64,000 nucleotides of DNA from CAITJF01 sp032654645 (GCA_032654645.1 JAULAW010000005.1:372001-436000), one strand, 5' to 3'. Counted from the stretch's first letter, positions 1-8,250 are shown. A program made the numbers and translations. Notes: generated by a model from the sequence alone, not told the origin.

Positions 1-1
1 G

Positions 2-43
2 GCGGCGCAGGCGAACAAGGTGCTGGAGATGCTGCACCTGTAG
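2..43 (+). CDS. 3' end of an upstream gene (partial)
   Basis: Only the last 13 codons and a TAG stop are present, ending in KVLEMLHL. The fragment is too short to identify by sequence. In several betaproteobacteria the gene before ilvE is glnE (glutamine synthetase adenylyltransferase), so that is a guess from gene order only. Confidence 0.4.
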   Translation, partial: AAQANKVLEMLHL

Positions 44-291
44 GTTTCACCACCCCATGGAAAATGTGGATGCAGCGCCACACCAAGGGCGGCGCTCGTC
101 CGCACTGCACCTTTGAGTGCGTGATCTACAGAAAAAACTGCCGTCGCTCAACCGCCCGACCTCCAGTAATTCAGGCCGCCCCCAACGGGGCGACTTTGAC
201 GGAACCGTGGAATTTCTCCGCCATGCCTTCATAAACCGCACAGAAAAAGCTAGAATCTCGTTCCTAGCGACACTATTAAGGGAATCCAACC

Positions 292-1212
292 ATGTCTATG
301 TCTGACCGTGACGGTTTTATCTGGTATGACGGTAAACTCGTGCCGTGGCGCGATGCCACCACACACGTACTGACCCACACCCTGCACTATGGCATGGGCG
401 TGTTTGAAGGCGTGCGCGCATATAAGACCACCAGTGGCACGGCGATTTTCCGCCTCAAGGAACACACCGACCGCCTGTTCAACTCGGCTTACATTTTCAA
501 GATGAAAATGCCGTACGACAAGGAAACACTGATGGAGGCACAACGCGAAGTGGTGCGCGCCAACAAGTTGGAATCCTGCTACATCCGTCCCATCGTATTC
601 TACGGTTCCGAAGCCATGGGCATCGCCGCCACGGCCCTTAGCACGCATGTTGCCGTTGCGGCCTGGCCCTGGGGCGCATACCTGGGCGAAGAAGGCATGG
701 CTAAAGGCATCCGTGTAAAAACTTCCAGCTTCACCCGCCACCATGTGAACATCAACATGTGCCGCTCCAAATCGGTCGGCACCTACACCAACTCTATCTT
801 GGCGCATCAGGAAGTGGCGCATGATGGCTACGACGAAGCGTTGCTGCTGGACGTGGATGGCTATGTGGCGGAAGGCGCAGGCGAGAATATTTTTATCGTG
901 AAGAAAGGCAAGCTATACACACCCGACCTGACGTCCTGCCTGGAAGGCATCACACGCGACTCCATCCTCGCACTGGCCGCCGACCTGGGCATTCCGCTGA
1001 TCGAAAAACGCATCACGCGCGACGAGGTGTATTGTGCCGACGAAGCCTTTTTTACCGGCACTGCGGCGGAAGTCACCCCGATCCGCGAACTGGACAATCG
1101 CACCATAGGGTGCGGTTCGCGCGGGCCGATCACTGCCAGGCTGCAATCTCTGTTTTTCGATTGCGTCGGCGGGAAGAACCCGCAGCATACCGACTGGCTG
1201 GCGCACGTTTAA
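292..1212 (+). CDS. ilvE: Branched-chain amino acid aminotransferase
   Basis: A 306-residue PLP enzyme of fold type IV that carries out the last transamination step in leucine, isoleucine and valine synthesis. The N-terminus reads DGFIWYDGKLVPW, followed by LHYGMGVFEGVRAY, both typical of IlvE. The likely PLP lysine lies in SKSVGTYTNS (about residue 161), and the glutamate of EGAGENIF binds the cofactor further on. Length is normal for the family. The start is preceded by AAGGGA. It is followed about 80 bases later by a small CHCC zinc-finger gene and then waaF, an order I recall from related betaproteobacteria. Confidence 0.95.
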   Translation: MSMSDRDGFIWYDGKLVPWRDATTHVLTHTLHYGMGVFEGVRAYKTTSGTAIFRLKEHTDRLFNSAYIFKMKMPYDKETLMEAQREVVRANKLESCYIRPIVFYGSEAMGIAATALSTHVAVAAWPWGAYLGEEGMAKGIRVKTSSFTRHHVNINMCRSKSVGTYTNSILAHQEVAHDGYDEALLLDVDGYVAEGAGENIFIVKKGKLYTPDLTSCLEGITRDSILALAADLGIPLIEKRITRDEVYCADEAFFTGTAAEVTPIRELDNRTIGCGSRGPITARLQSLFFDCVGGKNPQHTDWLAHV

Positions 1213-1218
1213 AAAGAA

Positions 1219-1263
1219 GTAGGGTGGACTCTGCCCACCATGCCGGGCGGAGCACGGTCTACA
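1219..1263. repeat. Small palindromic intergenic repeat (GTAGGG...CTAC)
   Basis: The segment begins GTAGGGTGGACTCTGCCCACC and ends GGTCTAC, with internal inverted symmetry. A related copy lies at 60736-60789. It separates ilvE from the zinc-finger gene and could form a hairpin in the transcript. Confidence 0.5.
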
Positions 1264-1291
1264 TGGCCAATTTTGATTTAAGGAAACACAT

Positions 1292-1492
1292 ATGCAAACT
1301 GAACATGCCAAACAACGTTACATCGAAGTCACCGCCGCAGACCTGCCACTGCATTGCCCCACCCCCGGCATGAGCCTGTGGAATTCGCACCCGAAGGTGT
1401 ACATTGCGGTGGACAGGCTGGGCGAGGCACGCTGCCCCTATTGCAGCACTCTGTACAAGCTCAAGGGCGAGTTGCCCAAGGGCCATCACTAG
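1292..1492 (+). CDS. Small zinc-finger (CHCC) protein
   Basis: A 66-residue protein with the CHCC zinc-finger pattern: a Cys in LHCPTPG, a His in NSHPKV and the pair CPYC. Members occur widely in proteobacteria, and the mitochondrial complex I subunit NDUFS6 carries the same fold, but the bacterial role is not established. The ATG follows TAAGGAAACACAT, a usable ribosome site. It sits between ilvE and waaF. Confidence 0.85.
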   Translation: MQTEHAKQRYIEVTAADLPLHCPTPGMSLWNSHPKVYIAVDRLGEARCPYCSTLYKLKGELPKGHH

Positions 1493-1837
1493 ACAAACTA
1501 CTGATGAAACTACTAGCCATCCGACTAACGGGCATGCCAGGAATGCCACCCGCGATGATGAAACCCGCCATGCCCGTTTCCCCCTCCCCAACCCTCCCCC
1601 AGAGGGAGAGGGGGCGAACGAATCGCTACGCGAGTTTCACGTTAAAGCTGCCAAAAGGCGTCAGCCAAGTCGTTGGTTATGCGCTTGCCATAACTGGGTC
1701 GCTCAATGGCTCAAGATGCTCATTTACTTATAGTAAATTCCGCTCTTTCGCCATCTCGCTCCTTGTTCTGCCATCGCTCGTTACGTTTTTCACCTAACCT
1801 GACAACTTCCTCTCACGTGCTGAGACCGGAAGGCTGA
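1493..1837. other. Intergenic stretch with nested repeats
   Basis: No gene is supported here. Bases 1501-1527 and 1647-1680 are the two halves of a dispersed repeat (family A) that is contiguous elsewhere in the window. Bases 1528-1646 between them are a separate element (family G). The remainder, 1681-1837, shows no recognised feature other than the region just before waaF. Confidence 0.6.
1528..1646 (+). repeat. Dispersed element G, copy 1 (inserted in repeat A)
   Basis: The element begins ACGGGCATGCC, contains GCCATGCCCGTT as an internal inverted arm and a C-rich/G-rich core, and ends GAGTTTCACGTTAAA. The second copy, inverted, is at 4228-4353. Its boundaries are clear on both sides because the flanks form an otherwise contiguous repeat A. 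Confidence 0.65.
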
Positions 1838-2851
1838 ATGCAAAAGATCCTTGTCATCGCACCAAGCTGGGTGGGCGACACCATGTTGGTGCAGCCCATG
1901 CTGGCGCGCCTCAAACAGCGCCATCCTGACGCACATATCGACCTGCTCGCCCCGCCCTGGACCGCAGGGCTGCTGCGCCAGATGCCGGAGGTGCATGAGG
2001 TCATCATCAACCCCTTCCCGCATGGCGCATTGAAATTGGCGGCACGCTACCAGCTCGGCAAACAGTTGCGCACAGGGCAATACGACCAGGCTATCGTGCT
2101 GCCCAATTCGTTCAAATCCGCACTGCCGCCCTTCTTTGCCGGCACCCCGTTGCGTAGCGGCTTCATTGGCGAGATGCGTTATGGCCTGCTGAACGACATT
2201 CGCAAGCTGGATAAGCATAAACTGCCGCTGATGGTGGAACGCTTTGCGCAACTTGCCGAAGCACCGGGAGATGCCATTCAGCGCCCTCTCCCGCAGCCGC
2301 GCTTGCAAGTCGGCGAGGAACAGCGCCAGCGCGTACTCGACAAACTTGGCTTGCCCATTACCCAGCCCATTGCCGTATTTTGCCCCGGTGCAGAATATGG
2401 GCCGGCCAAACGCTGGCCGGTCCCCTATTTCGCCGAACTTGCGCAACGCTTGCGTGAGCAGGGCTATGCCGTGTGGCTGGCCGGTTCATCCAAGGATAAG
2501 GAAATCGGTGAAAAAATTATCGCCTTGGGCAATGAATCATGCCGCAACCTGTGTGGCGCAACCGATCTTGCCGAGGCCATCGTATTGCTCTCTTGCGCCG
2601 ACTTGGTGGTGAGCAACGACTCTGGCCTGATGCACCTCGCTGCCGCGCTGGATCGCCCCATGCTCGCGCTATACGGCTCCAGTTCCCCGCAGTTCACTCC
2701 GCCGCTGTCGAACCGGGCGCGCGTCATCAAGATCGACCTGCCATGCAGCCCCTGTTTCAAACGTGTGTGCCCGCTCGGCCACTTCAACTGCATGATGCAT
2801 TTGACGCCGGATCAAGTCATGCAACATATTCCCATAAACACCAGCGAGTAA
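1838..2851 (+). CDS. waaF: Lipopolysaccharide heptosyltransferase II
   Basis: A GT9-family glycosyltransferase of 337 residues that adds the second heptose to the LPS inner core on the cytoplasmic face of the inner membrane. The N-terminus IAPSWVGDTMLVQP is the family signature. The nucleotide-sugar site is seen in VVSNDSGLMHLAAAL and LALYGSSSPQFTPPLS, and a C-terminal Cys cluster (CSPCFKRVCPLGHFNCM) is typical of WaaF. The stop is only a few bases from the next ATG (2856), so it is probably cotranscribed with the phosphomannomutase, which would supply sugar phosphates for the same envelope pathway. Confidence 0.95.
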   Translation: MQKILVIAPSWVGDTMLVQPMLARLKQRHPDAHIDLLAPPWTAGLLRQMPEVHEVIINPFPHGALKLAARYQLGKQLRTGQYDQAIVLPNSFKSALPPFFAGTPLRSGFIGEMRYGLLNDIRKLDKHKLPLMVERFAQLAEAPGDAIQRPLPQPRLQVGEEQRQRVLDKLGLPITQPIAVFCPGAEYGPAKRWPVPYFAELAQRLREQGYAVWLAGSSKDKEIGEKIIALGNESCRNLCGATDLAEAIVLLSCADLVVSNDSGLMHLAAALDRPMLALYGSSSPQFTPPLSNRARVIKIDLPCSPCFKRVCPLGHFNCMMHLTPDQVMQHIPINTSE

Positions 2852-2855
2852 ACCC

Positions 2856-4232
2856 ATGCAAAACCTGCCCAAAGAAATTTTCAAGGCTTACGACATTCGC
2901 GGCATCGTCGGCAAGACGCTGACGGCTGAAATCGTGGCAGCCATCGGCCACGCCATCGGCTCGGAAGCCGTGGCGCGCGGCCAGCACACCATCGCCATCG
3001 GACGCGACGGGCGACTGTCCGGCGTGGAATTCGCTACCGCACTGGCGCGCGGCATTCAGCAAAGCGGCATCAATGTGATTGACGTGGGCCGCGTCGCCAC
3101 GCCCATGGTGTATTTCGCCGCCTACCACCTGGACACACATTGCGCCGTGATGATTACCGGCAGCCATAACCCGCCGGACTACAACGGCCTGAAAATGGTG
3201 CTGGCGGGCGAAACTCTATCTGGCGATACCATCCAGTCTTTGCGTGCGCGCATCGTAACCGGCAATCTGGCGCACGGCTCCGGCAGCTATGCGCAATACG
3301 ACATCGCAGCGGAATACATAGCCCGCATCGTCTCCGGCATCAAGCTCGCGCGCCCGCTGAAAATCACGGTGGACTGCGGCAACGGCGTGGCGGGCGATTT
3401 CGCGGCGACGCTGTACCGCAAGCTGGGTTGTGAAGTAACTGAAATGTTTTGCGAAGTGGATGGCAATTTCCCCAACCACCACCCCGACCCTTCGCAACCG
3501 GAAAACCTGGAAGACCTGATCGGCGCACTCGCCCGCAGCGACAGCGAACTCGGCCTCGCGTTCGACGGCGACGGCGACCGCCTGGGCGTGGTCACCAGGG
3601 ATGGCAACATCATTTATCCGGATCGCCAATTGATGCTGTTCGCCGCCGACGTATTGAGCCGCAACCCCGGCGCGGAAATCATCTTCGACGTAAAATCCAC
3701 GCGCAACCTGTTCGGCTGGATACGCGGGCACGGCGGCAAACCCACGCTATGGAAAACCGGGCACTCGCTGGTCAAGGCCAAAATGAAAGAAACCGGCGCG
3801 CTGCTGGCGGGCGAAATGAGCGGCCACGTATTCTTCAAGGAACGCTGGTACGGCTTCGATGACGGCCTGTACGCCGGCGCGCGCCTGCTCGAAATCCTGA
3901 GCCGCCATGCCGACCCGAGCGCCACGCTGAACAGCCTGCCCAACTCGGTCAGCACACCGGAGCTACACATTCATGTAAAGGAAGGCGAAAATTATGCGCT
4001 GATCGCGCAACTCAGAAACGATGCAACATTTACCGGCGCGCAAGACATCATCACTATAGATGGCCTGCGCGTGGAATATGCCGACGGCTTCGGCCTGATG
4101 CGCCCCAGCAATACCACACCGGTGATCGTGTTGCGTTTTGAAGCGGATAGCAGGGAAGCGCTGCAACGCATCCAGAATGATTTCCGCAGGATATTGCAGC
4201 AGGCTGCGCCACACCTGCACATGCCGTTTTAA
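2856..4232 (+). CDS. Phosphomannomutase/phosphoglucomutase (AlgC-like)
   Basis: An alpha-D-phosphohexomutase of 458 residues that interconverts mannose or glucose 6- and 1-phosphates for LPS and exopolysaccharide precursors. All four domains can be followed. The N-terminus reads IFKAYDIRGIVG. The phosphoserine loop is TGSHNPPDYNG (about residue 108), the metal loop is DGDGDRLG (about 242), the sugar-binding loop is GEMSGHVFF (about 325) and the phosphate-binding loop is RPSNTTP near the C-terminus. The length matches AlgC. It lies four bases after waaF. Its stop codon falls at the edge of a dispersed repeat (4228-4353), which may have set the last residues. Confidence 0.93.
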   Translation: MQNLPKEIFKAYDIRGIVGKTLTAEIVAAIGHAIGSEAVARGQHTIAIGRDGRLSGVEFATALARGIQQSGINVIDVGRVATPMVYFAAYHLDTHCAVMITGSHNPPDYNGLKMVLAGETLSGDTIQSLRARIVTGNLAHGSGSYAQYDIAAEYIARIVSGIKLARPLKITVDCGNGVAGDFAATLYRKLGCEVTEMFCEVDGNFPNHHPDPSQPENLEDLIGALARSDSELGLAFDGDGDRLGVVTRDGNIIYPDRQLMLFAADVLSRNPGAEIIFDVKSTRNLFGWIRGHGGKPTLWKTGHSLVKAKMKETGALLAGEMSGHVFFKERWYGFDDGLYAGARLLEILSRHADPSATLNSLPNSVSTPELHIHVKEGENYALIAQLRNDATFTGAQDIITIDGLRVEYADGFGLMRPSNTTPVIVLRFEADSREALQRIQNDFRRILQQAAPHLHMPF

Positions 4233-4353
4233 CGTGAAACTCGCGCAGCGATTCGATTCCCCTTTCTCCCGCTTGCGGGGAAAAGTTGGATAGGGGGAAA
4301 CGGGCATGGCGAGTTTCATTGTCAGGTGTGGCAAACTTGCCATGCCCGTTAGC
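4228..4353 (-). repeat. Dispersed element G, copy 2 (inverted)
   Basis: Read on the minus strand it begins CTAACGGGCATGGC and ends GAGTTTCACGTTAAA, matching 1528-1646 with the same internal ATGAAACTCGCCATGCCCGTT-type hairpin arm. The two copies bracket waaF and the mutase in opposite orientation. Confidence 0.65.
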
Positions 4354-4523
4354 CGGGAAATAAATCGGCAGAAGCCAGCCTGGGCAAGCTGCTCAACAAT
4401 GTACATTTGCTGGCGCATGTGTGATTGCAAGACCCCCGCGTCTCTGTGTGAATTTAAACCGTGCCCCCTTTAATTACTTGCTGGTGTAACATTACTTTTC
4501 GTAAAAACCATTTGGAGCATCCC

Positions 4524-4766
4524 ATGAGTGCCACCACCCTGGAAATCCGGCCAGAATTGAAAATGCAGCTCGACCATCTTGCGGAAGAAATCAACCGCAG
4601 CGAAAGCGAGCTGGCAAACGAGGCGGTGACGCTGTACCTGGCGCAACAGCACCGCATCATCGGACGCATTCAGGAAGGGCTGGCGCAGGCGCAACGCGGC
4701 GAGTTTGTGACGGACGAGGAGATGGAGGCGTTCTTCGCGCGCTACACTGAACCCCAAGCATACTGA
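4524..4766 (+). CDS. ParD-like ribbon-helix-helix antitoxin
   Basis: An 80-residue protein starting MSATTLEIRPELK. The N-terminal half has the beta strand and two helices of a ribbon-helix-helix DNA-binding fold (LEIRPELKMQLDHLAEEINRSESELANEAV). The acidic C-terminus (TDEEMEAFFARY) would wrap the toxin. The start at 4524 is preceded by TTGGAG at the right distance and is chosen over an upstream in-frame codon at 4461. It is followed nine bases later by a ParE-like toxin, so the pair should be autoregulated, as usual for parDE loci. Confidence 0.85.
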   Translation: MSATTLEIRPELKMQLDHLAEEINRSESELANEAVTLYLAQQHRIIGRIQEGLAQAQRGEFVTDEEMEAFFARYTEPQAY

Positions 4767-4775
4767 TACACGCAC

Positions 4776-5060
4776 ATGAAACTGCGCTACACCCCGCGAG
4801 CCAAACTGGACCTTGCGGAGATTCACGATTACATCGCACAAGAAAATCCACAGGCAGCAAGACGCGTCATCTTGCTCATCAGCAAAGCGGCTGAATCGCT
4901 ACCGCAAAATCCTCAAATCGGCAGGGTGGGTCGAATCGCTGGAACCCGCGAGTTAACCGTTGGGCGCTTCCCGTTCATGCTTGCTTATCGCATCGAATCG
5001 GAAGAGATACAGGTTTTGGCGGTAGTGCATACAGCCAGATTGTGGCCGGAAAATTTCTGA
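4776..5060 (+). CDS. ParE/RelE-family toxin
   Basis: A 94-residue toxin. The N-terminus MKLRYTPRAKLDLAEIHDYIAQENPQAA is the classic ParE/RelE first helix pair. A central IGRVGRIAGTRELTVGRFPFMLAYRI strand region and C-terminal VLAVVHTARLWP match ParE family proteins. The likely target is DNA gyrase (ParE type) or ribosome-bound mRNA (RelE type); sequence alone does not separate these. It is cotranscribed with the antitoxin at 4524. Confidence 0.87.
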   Translation: MKLRYTPRAKLDLAEIHDYIAQENPQAARRVILLISKAAESLPQNPQIGRVGRIAGTRELTVGRFPFMLAYRIESEEIQVLAVVHTARLWPENF

Positions 5061-5607
5061 TCCTTTAGGCGTAGTCGGCGTAATAACGATTGCACGCGGA
5101 CCGAAAAGAATTTAGCAGGAGCGGGGCGCAAATTTGATCCGAACTCGGCCCCTTAAAACTAGCAGCGCGTCATTCAGAAAAACATCATGCTGTCAATATG
5201 CCTGAAGACATAGGCAAATACATAGAATATATAGGCCGAAAGACATATATACGGAAGTGGATTTGTGTGGAATTATCCGCGCGTTTGATTTGAGCCAAAT
5301 TCAAAGAATACTGAACCGTAACGAAGCAACGCATAGTGTAACGAATCAACAAACAGTGTTTTGAATGATCAGAGGAAATGATGGATGCGTTACTTGATTG
5401 ATCTGAACATTACAAATCAATCGAGCCTGTCCCCATTGAACCTTTGCTACAAAACAGGACAGATCAAAAACTCTCGACATAGGACTTTTAGCATATTGAC
5501 ACTTCAGTATCTGTGCGAGGAAACTGTCTGCCAGTATTGGGCTGGATGGGATTGCTGTCCTGCCCTGTTTCCATAATTAAATGTTTTTTTGCAAGGAGGT
5601 GTATATC
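5061..5607. other. Intergenic region without a supported gene
   Basis: The stretch is A/T-richer than its neighbours. It contains GGCCCCTTAAAACTAG-type sequence resembling the CCCCTTTAAT units near 20120-20180. One 63-codon frame at 5385-5576 has no family resemblance. The last 20 bases hold a strong ribosome site (AAGGAGGTG at 5593) for the lipoprotein gene that follows. Confidence 0.5.
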
Positions 5608-6063
5608 ATGTTCACAAAATTGAAAAGCTGTTTCGCCTTGGCATTTCTGGCGGCGTTCCTGCTCGGTGGATGCAAAACTGCGGCACAACACAAGGCTGAA
5701 GTTCAGGACGATTCATCAGACCGCATGACAGTCGGCAAGGTGCAAAAGGAAATTCGTGTGGGAATGAGTGGTGCTGATGTCGCCCAGACATTGGGTTCTC
5801 CCAACATTGTCTCGACTGACGAAGAGCGCAGGGAAGTGTGGATATATGACAAGATTGCAACCGACCAAGCATATTCATCAAGTAGTGGCGGGATCAGTGC
5901 CCTGATCCTTGGATTTGGTCCCGGTGTTGTTGGTGCTGTCGGAGGTGGAGGCAATGCTTCGGCGGGAGCCTCTTCTACAAGCCAGCGCACCCTTACCGTG
6001 ATAATCAAGTTCGATAAAGAAGGAAAAGTGCGAGATTTCGCTTACCACACTTCGAGATTCTAA
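5608..6063 (+). CDS. Lipoprotein with SmpA/OmlA (BamE)-like domain
   Basis: Starting at ATG 5608, behind a near-perfect AAGGAGGTG, the protein has 151 residues. The signal peptide ends in the lipobox LLGGC, so it is probably lipidated. Residues around VQKEIRVGMSGADVAQTLGSPNIV resemble the SmpA/OmlA fold used by BamE-type outer-membrane assembly proteins, and VWIYDK continues that fold. A Gly/Ser-rich stretch (about 105-120) separates it from a C-terminal strand. It is the first of three lipoprotein genes in a row, with one base before the next ATG, so they form an operon. The precise role is unknown. Confidence 0.8.
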   Translation: MFTKLKSCFALAFLAAFLLGGCKTAAQHKAEVQDDSSDRMTVGKVQKEIRVGMSGADVAQTLGSPNIVSTDEERREVWIYDKIATDQAYSSSSGGISALILGFGPGVVGAVGGGGNASAGASSTSQRTLTVIIKFDKEGKVRDFAYHTSRF

Positions 6064-6064
6064 G

Positions 6065-6598
6065 ATGAAAGCATTATCACTATGTATCATGGCGCTGCTT
6101 GTTGCTGGTTGTGTGCAGATGCCAAAAGACTCCTTTGTCGTTACGCCAGAACTCCTGAAGCAGAGGCAGATCGAAACGCGGCGTTATGACGGCATCAAGG
6201 AAGAAGATTTACTTATCGCATGTTCAAACGCGCTTCAGGACCTAGGATTTAATCTTGATAACTCAGAAACCAAGCTCGGTGTGCTAACGGCCAGCAAACA
6301 ACGGGATGCCATCAACAGTGGTGAAGTGGTAGCAGTAATTCTTCTCGCTATGTTAGGCGGGCAGCCAGGTGCCATCAGTAAAGACCAAACTATTCGTGTG
6401 TCTCTAGTTGTCCGCCCGGTTAATGACAGCAACGGCAAAGCAATGGCCAATAGCCATTTTGTTCGGGTCACTTTCCAACGTGTCGTGCGAAAAACTGACA
6501 ACAGCACTTATGCCGAAACACTCCGTGATGATAAGCTCTTCCAGGATTTCTATGAGCGTGTTTCAAAATCTGTCTTTCTTGAGGCTCAAAAATTATGA
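6065..6598 (+). CDS. Putative lipoprotein, second of three
   Basis: A 177-residue protein with signal peptide MKALSLCIMALLVAGC, a clear lipobox. After the signal, LLIACSNALQDLGFNLDNSETKLGVLTASK aligns with the same part of the next gene (STLQDLGFVIDRADLMLGSVSGTK), so the two are paralogues. I do not recognise a characterised family. The gene overlaps the next one by four bases (ATGA), which indicates translational coupling. Its place after a BamE-like lipoprotein suggests an envelope function. Confidence 0.75.
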   Translation: MKALSLCIMALLVAGCVQMPKDSFVVTPELLKQRQIETRRYDGIKEEDLLIACSNALQDLGFNLDNSETKLGVLTASKQRDAINSGEVVAVILLAMLGGQPGAISKDQTIRVSLVVRPVNDSNGKAMANSHFVRVTFQRVVRKTDNSTYAETLRDDKLFQDFYERVSKSVFLEAQKL

Positions 6599-7017
6599 AA
6601 TATTCACTTCCAGCTATTTTGATATGCACTTCGCTGCTGTGCGGATGTGCCAACACAACCAATCAGCACGTACTTGACACAGGCGACGAAACACAACTGC
6701 AAAAGCGGAGTTACCAATCTCGCATTTTCGATACAGCAGACAAGGAAAGAGTTCTTCGGGCAACGATTTCAACTCTCCAAGACCTTGGGTTTGTTATTGA
6801 TCGCGCCGATTTGATGCTAGGTAGTGTAAGCGGGACAAAACTACAGGGGAGTCAAATTAAGATAACCGTTTCTGTTAGAGCAAAAGGAAACGACCGCATG
6901 TTAGTGAGAGCGAACGCTCAATTCAACATAACACCGGTCGAAGACCCAAAGCAGTATCAGGACTTCTTTTCTTCGCTTGAGAAATCATTATTTCTTTCAG
7001 CTAATGCGGGTGAATGA
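6595..7017 (+). CDS. Putative lipoprotein, third of three
   Basis: A 140-residue protein with signal MKYSLPAILICTSLLCGC and a lipobox at LLCGC. The mature part carries the same LQDLGF-x-I/L-D and LG-x-K pattern as the preceding protein, followed by strands (KITVSVRAKGNDRMLVRANAQF). It appears to be a shorter paralogue. The start overlaps the preceding stop, so the pair should be made in fixed ratio. Function unknown. Confidence 0.75.
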   Translation: MKYSLPAILICTSLLCGCANTTNQHVLDTGDETQLQKRSYQSRIFDTADKERVLRATISTLQDLGFVIDRADLMLGSVSGTKLQGSQIKITVSVRAKGNDRMLVRANAQFNITPVEDPKQYQDFFSSLEKSLFLSANAGE

Positions 7018-7484
7018 GGCACGGTAATAGAGAGGCCACATTTTCCATAAGTTAGCCAGCATAGCCAAGCTGCAATCCTCGATTCAACATCTCAATTTTT
7101 CCCCGGATTACGCTACGATGCATCCTGGCTACAAAAGCCCCCCGTCTCTCCGCACCCCAACGTTAGATATCCAACCTACGTAAGGCGCACACCGTGCCAA
7201 TAAGCGAAACCCGCGTAAGGCGCACACCGTAGGGTGCCAATAAGCATAGCGCATTGCACCATTGGTCGTACATCCGGTGCAATGCCCGTCGCCATTAGGC
7301 TGCACTCAGGGCGGGGTTTTGCACCCGACGCGGGCTGTACTGTACAGCTTGAACTGCAAGAAATATTGTGGCAGGCAGTTACGGGCAACGCCGCAAAGCC
7401 GCCGTTTGCTATGGGCCAGTTTTATATTGGTGGCTATATCTGCTTTTGCTACAATCCTTTTCAATCCAAGCCGAGAGGTGCGTT
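7018..7484. other. Intergenic region with dispersed repeat B, copy 1
   Basis: Bases 7179-7325 carry the B repeat. A short direct repeat of GCGTAAGGCGCACACCGT type occurs twice (about 7180 and 7213). Then comes a palindromic GCATTGCACCATTGG...CCGGTGCAATGCCCG segment and a GGGTTTTGCACCC tail. The second copy is at 8145-8250. The rest shows nothing recognised except the region before the antitoxin gene. Confidence 0.6.
7179..7325 (+). repeat. Dispersed repeat B, copy 1 (upstream of toxin locus)
   Basis: The segment shares the block from AGCGCATTGC through GGTCGTACATCCGGTGCAAT to GGGTTTTGCACCC with 8145-8250 in the same orientation. The core is an imperfect palindrome. Confidence 0.65.
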
Positions 7485-7694
7485 ATGATGAATATTGAAA
7501 ATCTTTCTCGTGCTGAAAAACTGCGCATGATTGAAGCTATCTGGGATGATTTGGCACACGACACAGTGATGATGCCCTCGCCCGAATGGCACGCAGATGA
7601 ACTCAAGAAAGCCGAACGCGCTTATGATGAAAAGCGTGCCGAGTTGGTTTCCTGGGAAGCCGCCAAGAAAATTTTACGTGACGGCGCTGCATGA
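7485..7694 (+). CDS. Addiction-module antitoxin (TIGR02574-like)
   Basis: A 69-residue protein, MMNIENLSRAEKLRMIEAIWDDLAHD, the standard opening of the short antitoxins that precede RelE/ParE-type toxins. The segment PSPEWHADELKKAERAYDEKRAELVSWEAAK is also typical. There is an AGAGGTG ribosome site just before the ATG. The stop overlaps the ATG of the following toxin (ATGA at 7691), as expected for a paired locus. Confidence 0.85.
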   Translation: MMNIENLSRAEKLRMIEAIWDDLAHDTVMMPSPEWHADELKKAERAYDEKRAELVSWEAAKKILRDGAA

Positions 7695-8001
7695 AAATCG
7701 AAATATTCGAGTGTCGCGATGGGGGGACATTCAAATCGGCCAACAGTTCTATGAGCGGCAACAGGATGGATTGGGCGTGTATTTCCTTGATTCGCTGTTC
7801 TCGGATATTGATGCTCTCTTGCTTTACGCGGGTATCCATCAAAAGTTCTTTGGATATTACCGTGCGCTTTCCAAGCGATTCCCCTACGCAATTTACTACC
7901 GGATGAATGGCGATGCGATCCAGGTGTGGAGAGTGTTGGATTGCCGACAGAAACCTTCGCATATCTCAAGCGAGTTGCAAAATCAGCCGAAGGGAGTTTA
8001 A
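7691..8001 (+). pseudogene. ParE/RelE-family toxin, frameshifted at a G-run
   Basis: The frame starting at ATG 7691 gives MKIEIFECRDGG and then loses similarity. Another frame, from about 7727, gives DIQIGQQFYERQQDGLGVYFLDSLFSDID and continues through the family motifs LLYAGIHQKFFGYYRALSKRFP, YYRMNG and WRVLDCRQ to the stop at 8001. One extra G in the run of six at 7721-7726 would join the two frames into a toxin of about 100 residues of normal architecture. The start overlaps the antitoxin stop. As written, no full toxin is made unless the ribosome slips. Confidence 0.8.
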
Positions 8002-8144
8002 ACCAAGATTACACAATTGAACGGATGATGTGAGCTGAAACAACAATGCGTATTTCACCGGACTGATCACAAAAAGGTCAACCCAAGCATTGTGTACTCC
8101 GCCCAGAATTTCTGGTCTGGCGCCCGCTGTTATCACGTTACTTA

Positions 8145-8250
8145 ACCCGCGCAAGGCGCACAAATAAACGTAGCGCATTGCGCTATTGGTCGTACATCCG
8201 GTGCAATACCCGTCGTCCATCGGCTGCGCTCAGGACAGGGTTTTGCACCC
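8145..8250 (+). repeat. Dispersed repeat B, copy 2 (downstream of toxin locus)
   Basis: This is a direct repeat of the core of 7179-7325, including GTAGCGCATTGCGCTATTGG, CATCCGGTGCAATACCCG and GGGTTTTGCACCC. Together the two copies flank the antitoxin/toxin pair. Confidence 0.65.

Noticed and set aside
5385..5576. 63-codon frame before the lipoprotein operon
   Set aside because: No ribosome site, no homologous pattern and an A/T-rich intergenic setting.
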